A DNA stretch of 64,000 nucleotides from Hyphomicrobium sp. D-2 (GTDB lineage: Bacteria > Pseudomonadota > Alphaproteobacteria > Rhizobiales > Hyphomicrobiaceae): NCBI RefSeq assembly GCF_029872155.1, contig NZ_JARXLA010000008.1, positions 374,501-438,500 on the forward strand. Direction: 5' to 3'. Below, in pieces: positions 42,385 to 52,044 of the stretch. The translations under genes and the position numbers were made by a program. Position 1 is the stretch's first letter. The number at the start of each line of letters is the position of its first letter. The notes beneath the pieces are model-generated. The model ran no database searches. It was given only the letters and a program-made list of their open reading frames with translations, and was not told the DNA's origin.

Positions 42385-43275
42385 TTAGCCACGCGACTGT
42401 CGCGCCTGCCCGACAAGGAAGTCTCGCAGCACCTGCACCTTTTTGGAGGCTTTCAGTTCTTCGGGGTAAACAAACAGGATCGGCAGGGTTGGGGGCTCAA
42501 TCTCGGTGAGGACCGGCACCAGATCGCCCCCCTCCTCAGACATGTAATCCGGGATCATGCCGACGCCGAGCCCGGCTCGAATGGCTTCGCGCAGAGCCAC
42601 GACGCTGTTGGCGCGGAAGGCGGGCTCGCGCGGCTCGCGGCTGCCACGCCCGGCGGTTTCGATCCACGAGATGGCGGCCAGATGCTGCGCCGGCTGGCCG
42701 CTGTATGAGACGATGTCGTGCTCGTCCAGCTCTTCCAGGGTTTTCGGCGCGCCGAAGCGCTGTACGTATTGCGCCGATGCAAACGCCCGCACCCGGCTGG
42801 TGAACAGCATGCGGCGGATGAGGTCCGATTGCGGCGGTTCACGCGTCCAGATGGCGACGTCGGCGGCCCGCATGCCGATGTCGACCTGGTCGTCGTTTAG
42901 ATGCAACTCGATGCGGATCTCGGGATAATGATCGCGGAATTCACGCAGCCGCTGCGTCAGCCAGATGGTGCCGAAACCGACCGGGGCCGTGATGCGCAGC
43001 TCGCCCGAAGGCTTGGACGTCGTGTCCGACAGCAGCGTCTCGGCCGTGTGCAGCCGGTTGATTACGTCGGAAGTTGTCTGGTGCAGCAGTTCGCCCTGCT
43101 CCGTCAGTACAAGTCCGCGCGCATGGCGATGGAACAGCGTCACCTTAAGGTCGCGCTCCAGCGCCGACACCTGGCGGCTAACGGCTGACTGGCTCATGTG
43201 CAACGCTTCGCCAGCGTGCGTGAAGCTGCCAGCCTCGGCCGCGGCGTGGAAAATCCTGAGCTTGTCCCAATCCAT
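42385..43275 (-). CDS. lsrB: LysR-family regulator, LsrB-like, lacking cysteines
   Basis: A 296-residue LysR protein whose N-terminus MDWDKLRIFHAAAEAGSFTHAG and the block FHRHARGLVLTEQGELL closely match the LsrB regulator of Rhizobium relatives, which lies near trxB and controls oxidative stress, glutathione and envelope genes. The effector domain starts GELRITAPVGFGTIWLTQRL. No cysteine is present anywhere in the protein, although some characterised LsrB proteins sense oxidants through cysteines. The symbol rests on sequence pattern and on the trxB neighbourhood, so it is likely but not proven. Confidence 0.82.
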   Translation of the reverse strand: MDWDKLRIFHAAAEAGSFTHAGEALHMSQSAVSRQVSALERDLKVTLFHRHARGLVLTEQGELLHQTTSDVINRLHTAETLLSDTTSKPSGELRITAPVGFGTIWLTQRLREFRDHYPEIRIELHLNDDQVDIGMRAADVAIWTREPPQSDLIRRMLFTSRVRAFASAQYVQRFGAPKTLEELDEHDIVSYSGQPAQHLAAISWIETAGRGSREPREPAFRANSVVALREAIRAGLGVGMIPDYMSEEGGDLVPVLTEIEPPTLPILFVYPEELKASKKVQVLRDFLVGQARQSRG

Positions 43276-43470
43276 TTCGACAGGGCCCCGTTGTGCCGCC
43301 TGAATTGGCGCTGAATCTATCGCGACAGGTCACACCGAAAAGGTAATGTGACGCGCTGCGCATCGTGGTGCGGCGCAACTTAGACGACTACTCACGTGAA
43401 GGGTAGGGTGACGGCCAATCACCGCCTATATATGGCTCGGACCGATAAAAAAGCATGTTGGAGGATGACG

Positions 43471-44337
43471 ATGAGATCAGGCGCACCAGCGTTGGCTGCT
43501 TTGGCGGCAACGGCCATTTTCGCGGCGGCGCAGGCCGAACCGACGTTGCTGTGGGAGACCAAGGGTTTCTCGACGCCGGAATCCGTGCTGGCCGTGCCCG
43601 CGGAAGGCTTCGCCTACGTCAGCAACGTGGCCGGCAATCCGCTGGACAAGGACGGCAACGGCTTCATCTCCAAGGTGTCGCTTGCGGACGGAAAAATCAT
43701 TGCGCGCAAATGGGCTGAAGGGCTGAACGCGCCGAAAGGCATGGCGCTGTCGAATGGCAAGCTGTTCGTTTCGGACGTCGACAAGCTGGTTGAGATCGAT
43801 CCGGCTACCGGCAAGATCACGGCTTCGCATGAAGTCGCCGACCCAGGCTTCCTCAATGACGTTGCCGCCGATGCCAAGGGCAATGTCTACATGACGGACA
43901 GCAATACCAGCAGCATCTGGCGCCTTGCGGACGGCAAGCTTGAGAAGTGGGTTGATGGCGCCGAGCTGAAATATCCCAACGGCGTTTTCGTCGAGGGTGA
44001 CAGCATCATCGTTGCGCCGTGGGGGCCTCCTGGCACCACCGGCAAGCCCGCCGAACCGGCTGGGCTGCTGAAGCTTTCGATCGCCGACAAGAAGATTGAA
44101 GCGCTGGGTGACGGCACACCGGTGGGCAACCTCGACGGCATCGAAGCGGACGGCGACGACTACCTCGTTTCGGATTGGGTTGCTGGCAAGGTGTTCCGCA
44201 TCGCGAAGTCCGGCAAGGCCGAGCTGCTGCTCGATCTGGGTCAGGGCGCGGCGGACATCGGTTATGATCCTGCCAGCAAAACGCTGCTGGTGCCAATGAT
44301 GAAGGACGATCTGGTCCGCGCCTACAAGGTGCAGTGA
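43471..44337 (+). CDS. Secreted SMP-30/NHL-type beta-propeller protein
   Basis: From the ATG at 43471 (GGAGG lies 4 bp upstream) a signal peptide of about 22 residues precedes a six-bladed propeller body: FSTPESVLAVPAEGFAYVSNV, APKGMALSNGKLFVSDVDKLVEIDPATGK, GFLNDVAADAKGNVYMTDSNTSSIWRLADGK and NLDGIEADGDDYLVSDWVAGKVFRI. These repeats resemble SMP-30/gluconolactonase and NHL proteins. A lactonase or sugar-binding role in the periplasm is possible, but no active-site metal ligands can be called with confidence. A second start at 43465 is equally in frame. It is divergent from the lsrB-like gene. Confidence 0.82.
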   Translation: MRSGAPALAALAATAIFAAAQAEPTLLWETKGFSTPESVLAVPAEGFAYVSNVAGNPLDKDGNGFISKVSLADGKIIARKWAEGLNAPKGMALSNGKLFVSDVDKLVEIDPATGKITASHEVADPGFLNDVAADAKGNVYMTDSNTSSIWRLADGKLEKWVDGAELKYPNGVFVEGDSIIVAPWGPPGTTGKPAEPAGLLKLSIADKKIEALGDGTPVGNLDGIEADGDDYLVSDWVAGKVFRIAKSGKAELLLDLGQGAADIGYDPASKTLLVPMMKDDLVRAYKVQ

Positions 44338-44403
44338 ACTGATTGTCGAAGGTTGGGCATGCGCAATTTGCGTGTGCCCGCCGCTCTCTAGCTTTAGAAA
44401 CGC

Positions 44404-44442
44404 AAAACGCGGCTCGCCTTTATCTGGTGAGCCGCGTTTTTT
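44404..44442. terminator. Bidirectional terminator between the propeller gene and trxB
   Basis: AAACGCGGCTCGCC pairs with GGTGAGCCGCGTTT around a 7-nt loop (one G-U pair), followed by TTTT on the plus strand and preceded by A residues for the minus strand. Confidence 0.85.
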
Positions 44443-44473
44443 GTTCGTCTTCGGTTTTAGCGCGGACACAACT

Positions 44474-45445
44474 TCACGCGACCGCCTCTGAAGCAGCTTC
44501 GATTTCCAGCGTCGCCAGATAGCGCTCCGTTTCAAGCGCAGCCATGCAGCCCATGGCGGCGGCGGTGACGGCCTGCCGGTAAACCTCGTCCTTGACGTCA
44601 CCGGCCGCATAGACGCCCGGAATGCTGGTGGCGGTGGAATCCGGCCGGGTGATGATGTAGCCCGAGCGCGTCAGCTCCAACTGGCCCTTGAACAGTTCCG
44701 TCGCTGGAGCGTGACCAATGGCAATGAACACGCCATCGGCGGGGCGCTCGGTGATTTTGCCGGTGTGCACATTCTTCAATTTCACGCCGGTGACCGACTT
44801 TGGATCGAGCGTGCCGGTGATCTCTTCCAGCTCATGATCCCAGACAACTTCGATCTTGGGATTTTTCGCCAGCCGTTCCTGCAGGATCTTCTCGGCGCGG
44901 AAGTGATCGCGACGATGCACCACCGTCACGCGCTTGGCGAAGTTGGTGAGGAAGATGGCTTCTTCGACCGCGGTATTACCACCGCCGACCACCACCACTT
45001 CCTTGTCGCGATAGAAGAAGCCATCGCACGTGGCGCAGGCCGAAACGCCATAGCCCTGGAACGTCTGCTCGGATTCAATGCCAAGCCAGCGCGCCTGTGC
45101 ACCGGTGCAGATGATGAGCACGTCGCAGGTGTAGTTCTCGCCGGAATCGCCTTCGAGGAAGTATGGACGCACGTTCAGATCAACCTTGACGATCTGGTCC
45201 ATGACAATTTCGGTGCCGACATGCTCCGCCTGCGCGCGCATCTGCTCCATCAGCCAGGGACCCTGGATGACATCGGCGAAGCCGGGATAATTCTCGACGT
45301 CTGTCGTGATGGTGAGCTGGCCGCCCGGCTGCGAGCCTTCGATAAGCAGCGGCTTCAGCATGGCGCGGGAAGCGTAGATCGCGGCCGTGTAGCCCGCTGG
45401 TCCCGAACCTAGGATCAGCACTTTTGAATGCCTGGCGTTGGCCAT
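44474..45445 (-). CDS. trxB: Thioredoxin reductase
   Basis: NADPH- and FAD-dependent reductase of thioredoxin. About 323 residues. The FAD motif LILGSGPAGYTAAIYASRA is at about 9-27, the redox-active CATC follows in SACATCDGFFYRD, the NADPH motif VVVGGGNTAVEEAIFL is present, and the C-terminal FAD motif GVYAAGDVKDEVYRQAVTAAAMGCMAAL is intact. AGGAGGG favours the ATG at 45445 over the one at 45448. The nearby lsrB-like regulator is usually linked to trxB in Rhizobiales; here the propeller gene lies between them. Confidence 0.96.
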   Translation of the reverse strand: MANARHSKVLILGSGPAGYTAAIYASRAMLKPLLIEGSQPGGQLTITTDVENYPGFADVIQGPWLMEQMRAQAEHVGTEIVMDQIVKVDLNVRPYFLEGDSGENYTCDVLIICTGAQARWLGIESEQTFQGYGVSACATCDGFFYRDKEVVVVGGGNTAVEEAIFLTNFAKRVTVVHRRDHFRAEKILQERLAKNPKIEVVWDHELEEITGTLDPKSVTGVKLKNVHTGKITERPADGVFIAIGHAPATELFKGQLELTRSGYIITRPDSTATSIPGVYAAGDVKDEVYRQAVTAAAMGCMAALETERYLATLEIEAASEAVA

Positions 45446-45677
45446 CATACCCTCCTGCGCCCGGAGCGTTCTGCCGGGGTCCGTTTAGATTGGGCTGGAG
45501 ATAGCCCCCTGCAAGGCGGGAGGTCAATGTGTTCCGGGCGCATCGCTCGGTCGCTATAATGCGCTGTTGCAACACGTATAAGCCGTTCCGGGCAAAGTTC
45601 GTTTCGCAGCTGTGTTGTCGGCCCGTGCTCAGCTGCGATAGCTTCGCGCCGGGAAGCTGGCCGGCTAAGGTGGGATT

Positions 45678-46775
45678 ATGCGTGCGATTTGGGGACGAGT
45701 GACGGGCGCGGTGTTTGGCGCGTTCGATAAGGCATGGACCAGCATCTGCTGGCCGCTGATCGGGTTTCTCAACCTGATCTTCCGCCCCGATCCTCAATCC
45801 GGCGATGTTTCCAGTTGGAAAGTGCTGCTGTGGCTGATTGCGAATGCCGCCGTGCTGAGTGCCGCCGTACTCGACCTTGGTGACAGGCCGCTGTTCTGGA
45901 CGCTCATTTTCTTCCTCGGCGTCCACATCCTCATCATCATGTCCAGCCTGCGCATCATGCACGAAGAGCGTCGCGTGATGGAAGGTTCGCTCGCCGCCGA
46001 CAAAATGACGTTCTCGGCGCTCGATGCGGTCAACAACGTGTCGATCCTCGCTTCATCGACCGCGTTTTACATCTTCGGCCTGGCGGCCCTTATACAGACT
46101 GTCGAGCGCGCGGGCCTGGCGCAAATCCTACGCAGCCGTCCGACGCTGCCGAATGAATACAGCGAATATCTCGCCTGCATCCTCAACGAGATCCCGATCG
46201 TCAACACGCTGTTGAACGCGTGGGCGAACCTCGCCAAGTTCTCCGACAATCTCAGCGCGCAGATCGTCTACAACGGGATGACGGGAAATGCGGTGCGCGT
46301 GTTCATCGTCGTCACGCTGTCCATCATCGTCATTCGCGCGTTTCTGTTGCGCTTCCAGCAGTGGAGCCATGAGGTTTCGATGGCCCATGCGCTGGAAAAC
46401 GGCACCGTCAGCCCGGATGCGGTGAAGACGCGGCTCGTGCGCGTGCCGACGACGCTCAACAGCCATCTGATGAAAGCAGCGCTGACACATCCCGATACGG
46501 CGGTGCGTCGGCGGGCTCTCTCCGCCATGGCCCGGCTTGAGGTGCCGAACTTCGCGCGCGATTTCATCGACAAGCTTGGCAATCACATCGAACGCGATCT
46601 GGGGCTGGCGCACATCCGCGAAACACTGGCGTCGATGAACACAAGCGCGCGAGAGAGCATGGCGGGTGAGCTCACCGCTTCGATCGAAAAGCAGATGTCG
46701 ACCATCAAGGACGCGATCGACATGCAGACGCGGCAGCGGCTGGAGGAATTGCGTTCCATGCTGCGTCGGGCGTGA
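45678..46775 (+). CDS. Multi-pass membrane protein of unknown function
   Basis: I do not recognise this 365-residue protein. It has about four membrane segments (around 48-66, 70-90, 120-145 and 205-225), with a polar loop between the third and fourth (LRSRPTLPNEYSEYLACILNEIPIVNTLL). The C-terminal 140 residues are cytosolic and helical: LMKAALTHPDTAVRRRALSAMARLEV resembles a HEAT-like repeat and the last 70 residues are charged and coiled-coil-like (SMNTSARESMAGELTASIEKQMSTIKDAIDMQ...). It stands as a single gene between trxB (divergent) and the symporter. There is no transporter or enzyme signature. Confidence 0.75.
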   Translation: MRAIWGRVTGAVFGAFDKAWTSICWPLIGFLNLIFRPDPQSGDVSSWKVLLWLIANAAVLSAAVLDLGDRPLFWTLIFFLGVHILIIMSSLRIMHEERRVMEGSLAADKMTFSALDAVNNVSILASSTAFYIFGLAALIQTVERAGLAQILRSRPTLPNEYSEYLACILNEIPIVNTLLNAWANLAKFSDNLSAQIVYNGMTGNAVRVFIVVTLSIIVIRAFLLRFQQWSHEVSMAHALENGTVSPDAVKTRLVRVPTTLNSHLMKAALTHPDTAVRRRALSAMARLEVPNFARDFIDKLGNHIERDLGLAHIRETLASMNTSARESMAGELTASIEKQMSTIKDAIDMQTRQRLEELRSMLRRA

Positions 46776-46870
46776 TGACGATCCGTTTCGGGTGTCGCCG
46801 ACGGTGCCCCGATGCGAAACGAAATGAGTAAATCAATTTTGCGAATACAGTGATTTTCAGGGGGTGATGG

Positions 46871-48265
46871 ATGGGCAGTCAGGCGGATGGAAGCAACGGG
46901 CCACCGCTTGAGGCGCATTCAACCCGGCAACCTGCCCCGGATATTGAAACCGCCGGTGATGGTGTTGCGGCTGCGCCAACCGGCCTCGCCGACACGGCAC
47001 GGCGGCTCAAGGCCATCTTTGTCGGTTCGGCTGGCAATCTGGTCGAATGGTTCGATTTCTATGCCTATTCGGCATTCGCGCTCTATTTCGCCAAGTCATT
47101 CTTTCCGGATGAAAGCCAGACGGCGCAGCTGCTGAACGCCGCCGCGATTTTCGCCGTCGGCTTCCTTATGCGGCCGGTTGGCGGCTGGTTGTTCGGTCAT
47201 GTGGCTGACAGGCACGGGCGGCGATTGGCGCTGACCGTGTCGGTGATGATGATGTGCTTCGGCTCGCTCATCATTGCCATCACGCCGACCTATGCGACCA
47301 TCGGCGTTGCCGCGCCGATCATACTGCTGTTGGCGCGCTTGATTCAGGGCCTCAGCCTCGGCGGCGAATACGGTACCAGCGCAACCTATCTTTCCGAGAT
47401 GGCGCATCCGGATCATCGCGGCTTCTATTCCAGCTTTCAGTATGTGACCCTGATTGGCGGCCAGTTGCTGGCGATGCTGGTGCTACTGACGCTGCAGAAT
47501 CTGGTGCTGACGCCGGAGCAGCTTGAAGCGTGGGGCTGGCGTATTCCGTTCGCCATTGGCGCGCTGCTGGCAGTGGTGGTGTATTTCATGCGCCGCGATA
47601 TGCACGAGAGCGATGCCTACCTTGCGGCCCGCGCTGCCGGGGTGAAGGAAAGTCCGCTGCGGGGTCTGATGCAGCACCCGCGTGAGGTGGCAATTGTTGT
47701 CGGCCTGACGCTGGGCGGCACGGTCGCGTTCTATACGTACACGACGTATATGCAGAAGTTCCTGGTCAACTCGGTCGGGCTTTCGAAAGATACCTCAACC
47801 ATCATCGCGGCTTCGACGCTGTTCCTCTATATGTGCCTGCAGCCGGTGGTGGGAGCGATTTCCGACATCGTTGGGCGGCGGGCGGTGCTGCTGACCTTCG
47901 GTGTGCTGGGCACCCTGCTGACCGTGCCCATCCTGACCGCGCTGGAAAACACCCACAGCGCCTGGACCGCGTTTTTCCTCATCATGGCCGCGCTCGTCAT
48001 CGTTAGCGGCTATACGGCAATTAACGCCGTGGTTAAGGCGGAGTTATTTCCGACCCGGGTGCGCGCGATGGGCGTTGGCCTGCCCTATGCGATCACGGTC
48101 GCGCTGTTCGGCGGCACGGCGGAATATGTGGCGCTCTATTTGAAGAGCATAGGCCATGAATCGGCGTTTTACTGGTACGTTTCGGCCTGTATCGGAGTGT
48201 CGCTGCTGGTCTATGCGGGCATGCGCGATACCCGGCGCCATTCCGCCATGGACCGGCACATTTGA
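46871..48265 (+). CDS. Metabolite:H+ symporter of the MFS (KgtP/ProP-like)
   Basis: A 464-residue transporter with about 12 membrane segments after a 45-residue polar N-terminus. Family signatures are NLVEWFDFYAYSAFALYFAKSFFP, PVGGWLFGHVADRHGRRLAL (the MFS loop 2-3 motif) and RLIQGLSLGGEYGTSATYLSEMA, typical of the metabolite:H+ symporter (MHS) family that carries alpha-ketoglutarate, citrate, shikimate, proline or betaine. The substrate cannot be told from the sequence. It is downstream of the unknown membrane protein on the same strand but separated by 95 bp, so a shared transcript is uncertain. Confidence 0.9.
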   Translation: MGSQADGSNGPPLEAHSTRQPAPDIETAGDGVAAAPTGLADTARRLKAIFVGSAGNLVEWFDFYAYSAFALYFAKSFFPDESQTAQLLNAAAIFAVGFLMRPVGGWLFGHVADRHGRRLALTVSVMMMCFGSLIIAITPTYATIGVAAPIILLLARLIQGLSLGGEYGTSATYLSEMAHPDHRGFYSSFQYVTLIGGQLLAMLVLLTLQNLVLTPEQLEAWGWRIPFAIGALLAVVVYFMRRDMHESDAYLAARAAGVKESPLRGLMQHPREVAIVVGLTLGGTVAFYTYTTYMQKFLVNSVGLSKDTSTIIAASTLFLYMCLQPVVGAISDIVGRRAVLLTFGVLGTLLTVPILTALENTHSAWTAFFLIMAALVIVSGYTAINAVVKAELFPTRVRAMGVGLPYAITVALFGGTAEYVALYLKSIGHESAFYWYVSACIGVSLLVYAGMRDTRRHSAMDRHI

Positions 48266-48465
48266 TGTCGCCGCTTGGCGAATGTCGCTGAGGTGCGGCG
48301 GCCGATGATCATGGCTGACTGCCAAGTTGTCGCGCGTTTTGGCCAATAATGACGCCTATTGGGCCATGATATCTGCCTGAGAATTAGGCGTGACTACTAC
48401 GTCTCTGGCGGTGGAACCCGCGATATGCTAGTTGGCGCGCACCTATTGCAGCGCAAAAAGCCCAG

Positions 48466-50292
48466 ATGAACCTTAGAAACATTGCGATTATCGCCCACGT
48501 TGACCACGGCAAGACGACGCTCGTGGATGAACTATTGAAGCAGTCCGGCTCTTTTCGTGAGGGCCAGCGCGTTTCCGAGCGCGCGATGGACTCAGGAGAC
48601 ATTGAGCGCGAACGCGGCATCACCATTCTCGCCAAGTGCACCTCCGTGATCTGGAAAGATGTACGGATCAACATCGTCGACACGCCAGGCCACGCCGATT
48701 TCGGCGGCGAGGTTGAGCGCATCATGAACATGGTCGACGGCGTTGTGGTGCTGGTGGATGCTTCCGAAGGCCCGCTGCCGCAGACCAAGTTCGTGGTCTC
48801 GAAGGCGCTGAAGCGCGGTCTGCGCCCCATCGTGGCGATCAACAAGATCGACCGCCCGGATGAGCGCCATCAGGACGTGCTGAACGAGGTGTTCGACCTG
48901 TTCGCCAATCTGGACGCTACGGACGAGCAGCTCGACTTCCCGGTTCTTTATGGCTCGGGCCGTAATGGCTGGATGGCGCTGGATCCTTCGGGTCCGCAGG
49001 AAAACATGGCGCCGATGTTCGATCTGGTGGTGTCGCATGTGCCGCCGCCGACGGTCGACACAGGTCCGGTACGTGTACTGGCCACCACGCTGGATGCCGA
49101 TCCGTTCCTTGGCCGTATTCTCACCGGCCGCATTACGTCGGGCGTGCTGAAGACCGGCATGCCGCTGAAGGCTCTGAACCACGAAGGCAAGCTGGTTGAG
49201 AACTTCCGCGTGCAGAAGGTGCTGGCTTTCCGCGGTCTGGAGCGCGTGCCCGTCGATCAGGCGGAAGCAGGCGAGATCGTCTCCATCGCTGGCATGACCG
49301 ATGCGACCGTGGCCGACACGCTGTGCGATCCTTCGGTGCAGGAGCCGCTGGCGGCGCAGCCGGTCGATCCGCCGACGCTGTCGATGACCTTCCGCATCAA
49401 TGACGGTCCGTTTGCCGGTCAGGAAGGCGACAAGGTCCAGAGCCGCGTCATCCATGATCGCTTGCGCAAGGAAGCCGAGACCAACATCGCCATCAAGGTC
49501 ACGCAGTCGGACGACAAGGATTCGTTCGATGTTGCTGGCCGCGGTGAATTGCAGCTCGGCATTCTGATCGAGAACATGCGCCGCGAGGGCTTCGAGCTCA
49601 CCGTGTCGCGGCCTAAGGTCGTGATGAAGACCGATGAAGAGACCGGCGCGCGTCTTGAGCCGATCGAAGAAGTCATCGTTGACGTCGATGAAGAGTTCAC
49701 CGGCGTCGTGGTGCAGAAGCTGTCGGAGCGCAAGGGCGAACTGCTGGAAATGCGCCCGTCCGGTGCTGGCCGTCAGCGCATGGTGTTCCTGGTGCCGACG
49801 CGTGGTTTGATCGGCTATCAGAACGAGCTGCTGTCCGATACGCGCGGCACGGCGGTGATGAACAAGCTGTTCCATAGCTATGCGCCGCATAAGGGCGACA
49901 TTTCTGGACGCCGCACCGGCGTGCTGATCTCCAACGCCAATGGTGAAGCAGCGGCCTATGCGATCTTCAACCTGCAGGATCGTGGCCCGTTCCTCATCGG
50001 CGCCCAGACACGCGTTTACGAGGGCATGATCGTGGGTGAGCACACCCGCGATAACGACCTCGAAGTGAACGTGGTCAAGGGCAAGAAGCTCACCAACATG
50101 CGCGCGTCCGGCAAGGACGAGAACGTGCTGTTGACGACGCCGATGAAGCTGCCGCTTGAGCGCGCGCTCAGCTACATCAACGACGACGAGCTTGTTGAGG
50201 TGACGCCGCAGAACATTCGTCTGCGCAAGCGCTGGCTTGACCCCAACGAGCGCAAGAAGATGGACCGCGCGCGCGATAAGGACGTCGCCTAA
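48466..50292 (+). CDS. typA: Ribosome-associated GTPase TypA (BipA)
   Basis: Translational GTPase that acts at the ribosome in stress and low-temperature conditions. The 608-residue length is standard. G1 is [10 protein letters not shown] (about 10-19), [14 protein letters not shown] is switch I/G2, [14 protein letters not shown] is G3, NKIDRPDE is G4, and the EF-G-like C-terminal domains contain [18 protein letters not shown] and [15 protein letters not shown]. The 200-bp upstream gap shows no recognised regulator. It is followed by a terminator. Confidence 0.97.
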   Translation: MNLRNIAIIAHVDHGKTTLVDELLKQSGSFREGQRVSERAMDSGDIERERGITILAKCTSVIWKDVRINIVDTPGHADFGGEVERIMNMVDGVVVLVDASEGPLPQTKFVVSKALKRGLRPIVAINKIDRPDERHQDVLNEVFDLFANLDATDEQLDFPVLYGSGRNGWMALDPSGPQENMAPMFDLVVSHVPPPTVDTGPVRVLATTLDADPFLGRILTGRITSGVLKTGMPLKALNHEGKLVENFRVQKVLAFRGLERVPVDQAEAGEIVSIAGMTDATVADTLCDPSVQEPLAAQPVDPPTLSMTFRINDGPFAGQEGDKVQSRVIHDRLRKEAETNIAIKVTQSDDKDSFDVAGRGELQLGILIENMRREGFELTVSRPKVVMKTDEETGARLEPIEEVIVDVDEEFTGVVVQKLSERKGELLEMRPSGAGRQRMVFLVPTRGLIGYQNELLSDTRGTAVMNKLFHSYAPHKGDISGRRTGVLISNANGEAAAYAIFNLQDRGPFLIGAQTRVYEGMIVGEHTRDNDLEVNVVKGKKLTNMRASGKDENVLLTTPMKLPLERALSYINDDELVEVTPQNIRLRKRWLDPNERKKMDRARDKDVA

Positions 50293-50393
50293 TTGAGAGC
50301 GCGTACCCGCATCGCTGCAACGCTTCCTGCGTAAAACCCTTCTTTGGGCAACTCGGGGCAGCGCAGCGGCGCAGTTTTGGGTAAGAATCACTG

Positions 50394-50430
50394 CGCCGGC
50401 CGTTTTCCAGCGGCCGGCGTTAGTGTTTTT
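50394..50430 (+). terminator. Terminator after typA
   Basis: CGCCGGCCG and CGGCCGGCG form a perfect 9-bp stem around an 8-nt loop, followed by TTAGTGTTTTT. It lies about 100 bp after the typA stop. Confidence 0.8.
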
Positions 50431-50478
50431 AAAGGCGCTTAGGCAACCCGGCGCCAAGCCCCAACGCAGCGAGATGAA

Positions 50479-51747
50479 GTGACCAGCAACCCACTGACGC
50501 GCCCGAACGAGACGACCACACTGGCTCCGATCAATTGGCCGGCAGGTGTAACGCCCCCGCCGGAATTCTTGAACGCGCTGGAGTTCGTTCGCTCCGATAC
50601 CGGGCACTTGTTCGTCACCGGGCGCGCGGGCACCGGCAAATCCACACTGCTGCGGGCCCTGCGCGATCATCTGGTTGATGAGCACATCGTGCTGGCGCCA
50701 ACGGGCCTTGCAGCGGTCAACGTCGGCGGCCAGACGATCCATTCGTTTTTCGGTTTTCCGCCTCGCCTCATTCGCTCCGATGACATCAAGCGCAGCCGAA
50801 ATGGCCGCCTAATGCGCAAGCTGAAGGTCATCATCATCGATGAGGTGTCGATGGTGCGCTCCGATCTGATGTGGGCCATCGATATGTCGTTGCGCATTAA
50901 CCGGTCCAAGCCACGCGAGCCGTTCGGCGGCGTCCGGCTGATATTGTTCGGCGATTTGCATCAGCTTCCGCCGGTGGTGCAGGGCGATGTCGCGCAGCAC
51001 CTGCACAGCGAGTTCGGCGGGCCGTTTTTCTTTCAGGTGCCGTCGCTGAATGAAGGCGCTGGCATGAATGTGCTGGAACTGGATCAGGTGTTCCGCCAGA
51101 GCGATGAAACCTTCCTGACCGTGCTCAATCGCATTCGCGATGGTGAGGCAACCGAGGAAGACATGGCGGTTCTGAACGAGCGCGCGCACCCCATCCGCAC
51201 GCTGGGCGAAGGCGACCCCTATGTGATCCTGACGCCAACCAACGCTGCGGCGCAGCGGATCAACATGGCCTATCTCAACGCCTTGCCGGCGGCCGAGAGT
51301 GTCTATGAGGCTGGAATTACGGGCGAATACAACGACTCATCCCATCCCACCGATGCCAACCTGCTGCTGAAGGAGGGCGCTAAGGTCATTCTGCTGCGCA
51401 ACGATCCCGACAGGCGCTGGGTCAATGGCACGATCGCACGCGTCGCCAAGCTGGAAGACAAGCGCGTCTGGATCGAACTGGACGGCTCGGTTCATGAGGT
51501 TGAGCAGGTTGCGTGGGAAGCGCGCCGCTATGCCTATGACCAAGCATCCGAAAAGATCGTCGAGAACGTCACCGGCACGTTCCGCCAGTTCCCGTTGCGG
51601 CTGGCCTGGGCACTGACGATCCATAAATCCCAAGGCCTGACGCTGGATAAGGTTTACATCGACCTTGGGCGCGGAACATTCGCGCATGGACAGGCGTATG
51701 TTGCCCTATCGCGCTGCCGATCGCTGGAGGGGCTGGCGCTGGCCTGA
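50479..51747 (+). CDS. Pif1/RecD-like SF1B helicase, probably cut by a nonsense codon
   Basis: The 422-residue product has GHLFVTGRAGTGKSTLLRAL (Walker A, about 42-61), VKVIIIDEVSM-type Walker B (KVIIIDEVSM), GDLHQLPPVVQGD, the motif V/VI region LAWALTIHKSQGLTLDKVYIDLGRGTF and AYVALSRCRSLEGL, so all SF1B helicase motifs are present. The stop is TGA at 51745. In the same frame the next codons read PLRPSDIVFDDLAMGYRDRF to TAA at 51817, which looks like the natural ending of this family (usually RPLRP...). TGA in place of CGA would cut 24 residues. The GTG start at 50479 lacks a strong ribosome-binding site. Confidence 0.85.
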   Translation: MTSNPLTRPNETTTLAPINWPAGVTPPPEFLNALEFVRSDTGHLFVTGRAGTGKSTLLRALRDHLVDEHIVLAPTGLAAVNVGGQTIHSFFGFPPRLIRSDDIKRSRNGRLMRKLKVIIIDEVSMVRSDLMWAIDMSLRINRSKPREPFGGVRLILFGDLHQLPPVVQGDVAQHLHSEFGGPFFFQVPSLNEGAGMNVLELDQVFRQSDETFLTVLNRIRDGEATEEDMAVLNERAHPIRTLGEGDPYVILTPTNAAAQRINMAYLNALPAAESVYEAGITGEYNDSSHPTDANLLLKEGAKVILLRNDPDRRWVNGTIARVAKLEDKRVWIELDGSVHEVEQVAWEARRYAYDQASEKIVENVTGTFRQFPLRLAWALTIHKSQGLTLDKVYIDLGRGTFAHGQAYVALSRCRSLEGLALA

Positions 51748-52044
51748 CCGCTCCGCCCCTCTGACATCGTGTTCGACGATCTGGCGATGGGCTACCGCGA
51801 CCGATTTGCACGTCTTTAAGCGCGGGGGCAGCGCGCTGTCATATTTCGCAGTTGCGAGAAGAAGTTAAGCTGGGAGGCCAGTATTGGCTGCCATTTCCGC
51901 GTTGCAGCAAGATTGATGTTGCGGCGCACAATAACCTGGGGTAGTGTCTGTCTCGTCAGGCCCCGCTGGGGTCATGCAACTTATTTTAGCCCCCGCATGA
52001 GCGCCGCGTTGGTCGGTTGCTCCAACGAGATACGGAGTTTTCCA

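Noticed and set aside
43391-43406. Further parS match (CTCACGTGAAGG)
   Set aside because: Only the inner CACGTGAA is shared; too many mismatches in the outer bases.
48592-50742. Long open frame (716 codons) antisense to typA
   Set aside because: High-GC antisense shadow: typA is a recognised GTPase with all motifs in the plus frame.
51740-51750. TGA read as tryptophan
   Set aside because: One suspicious TGA next to a TAA nonsense codon in gpmA and TGA used as the normal stop of many genes make recoding unlikely.
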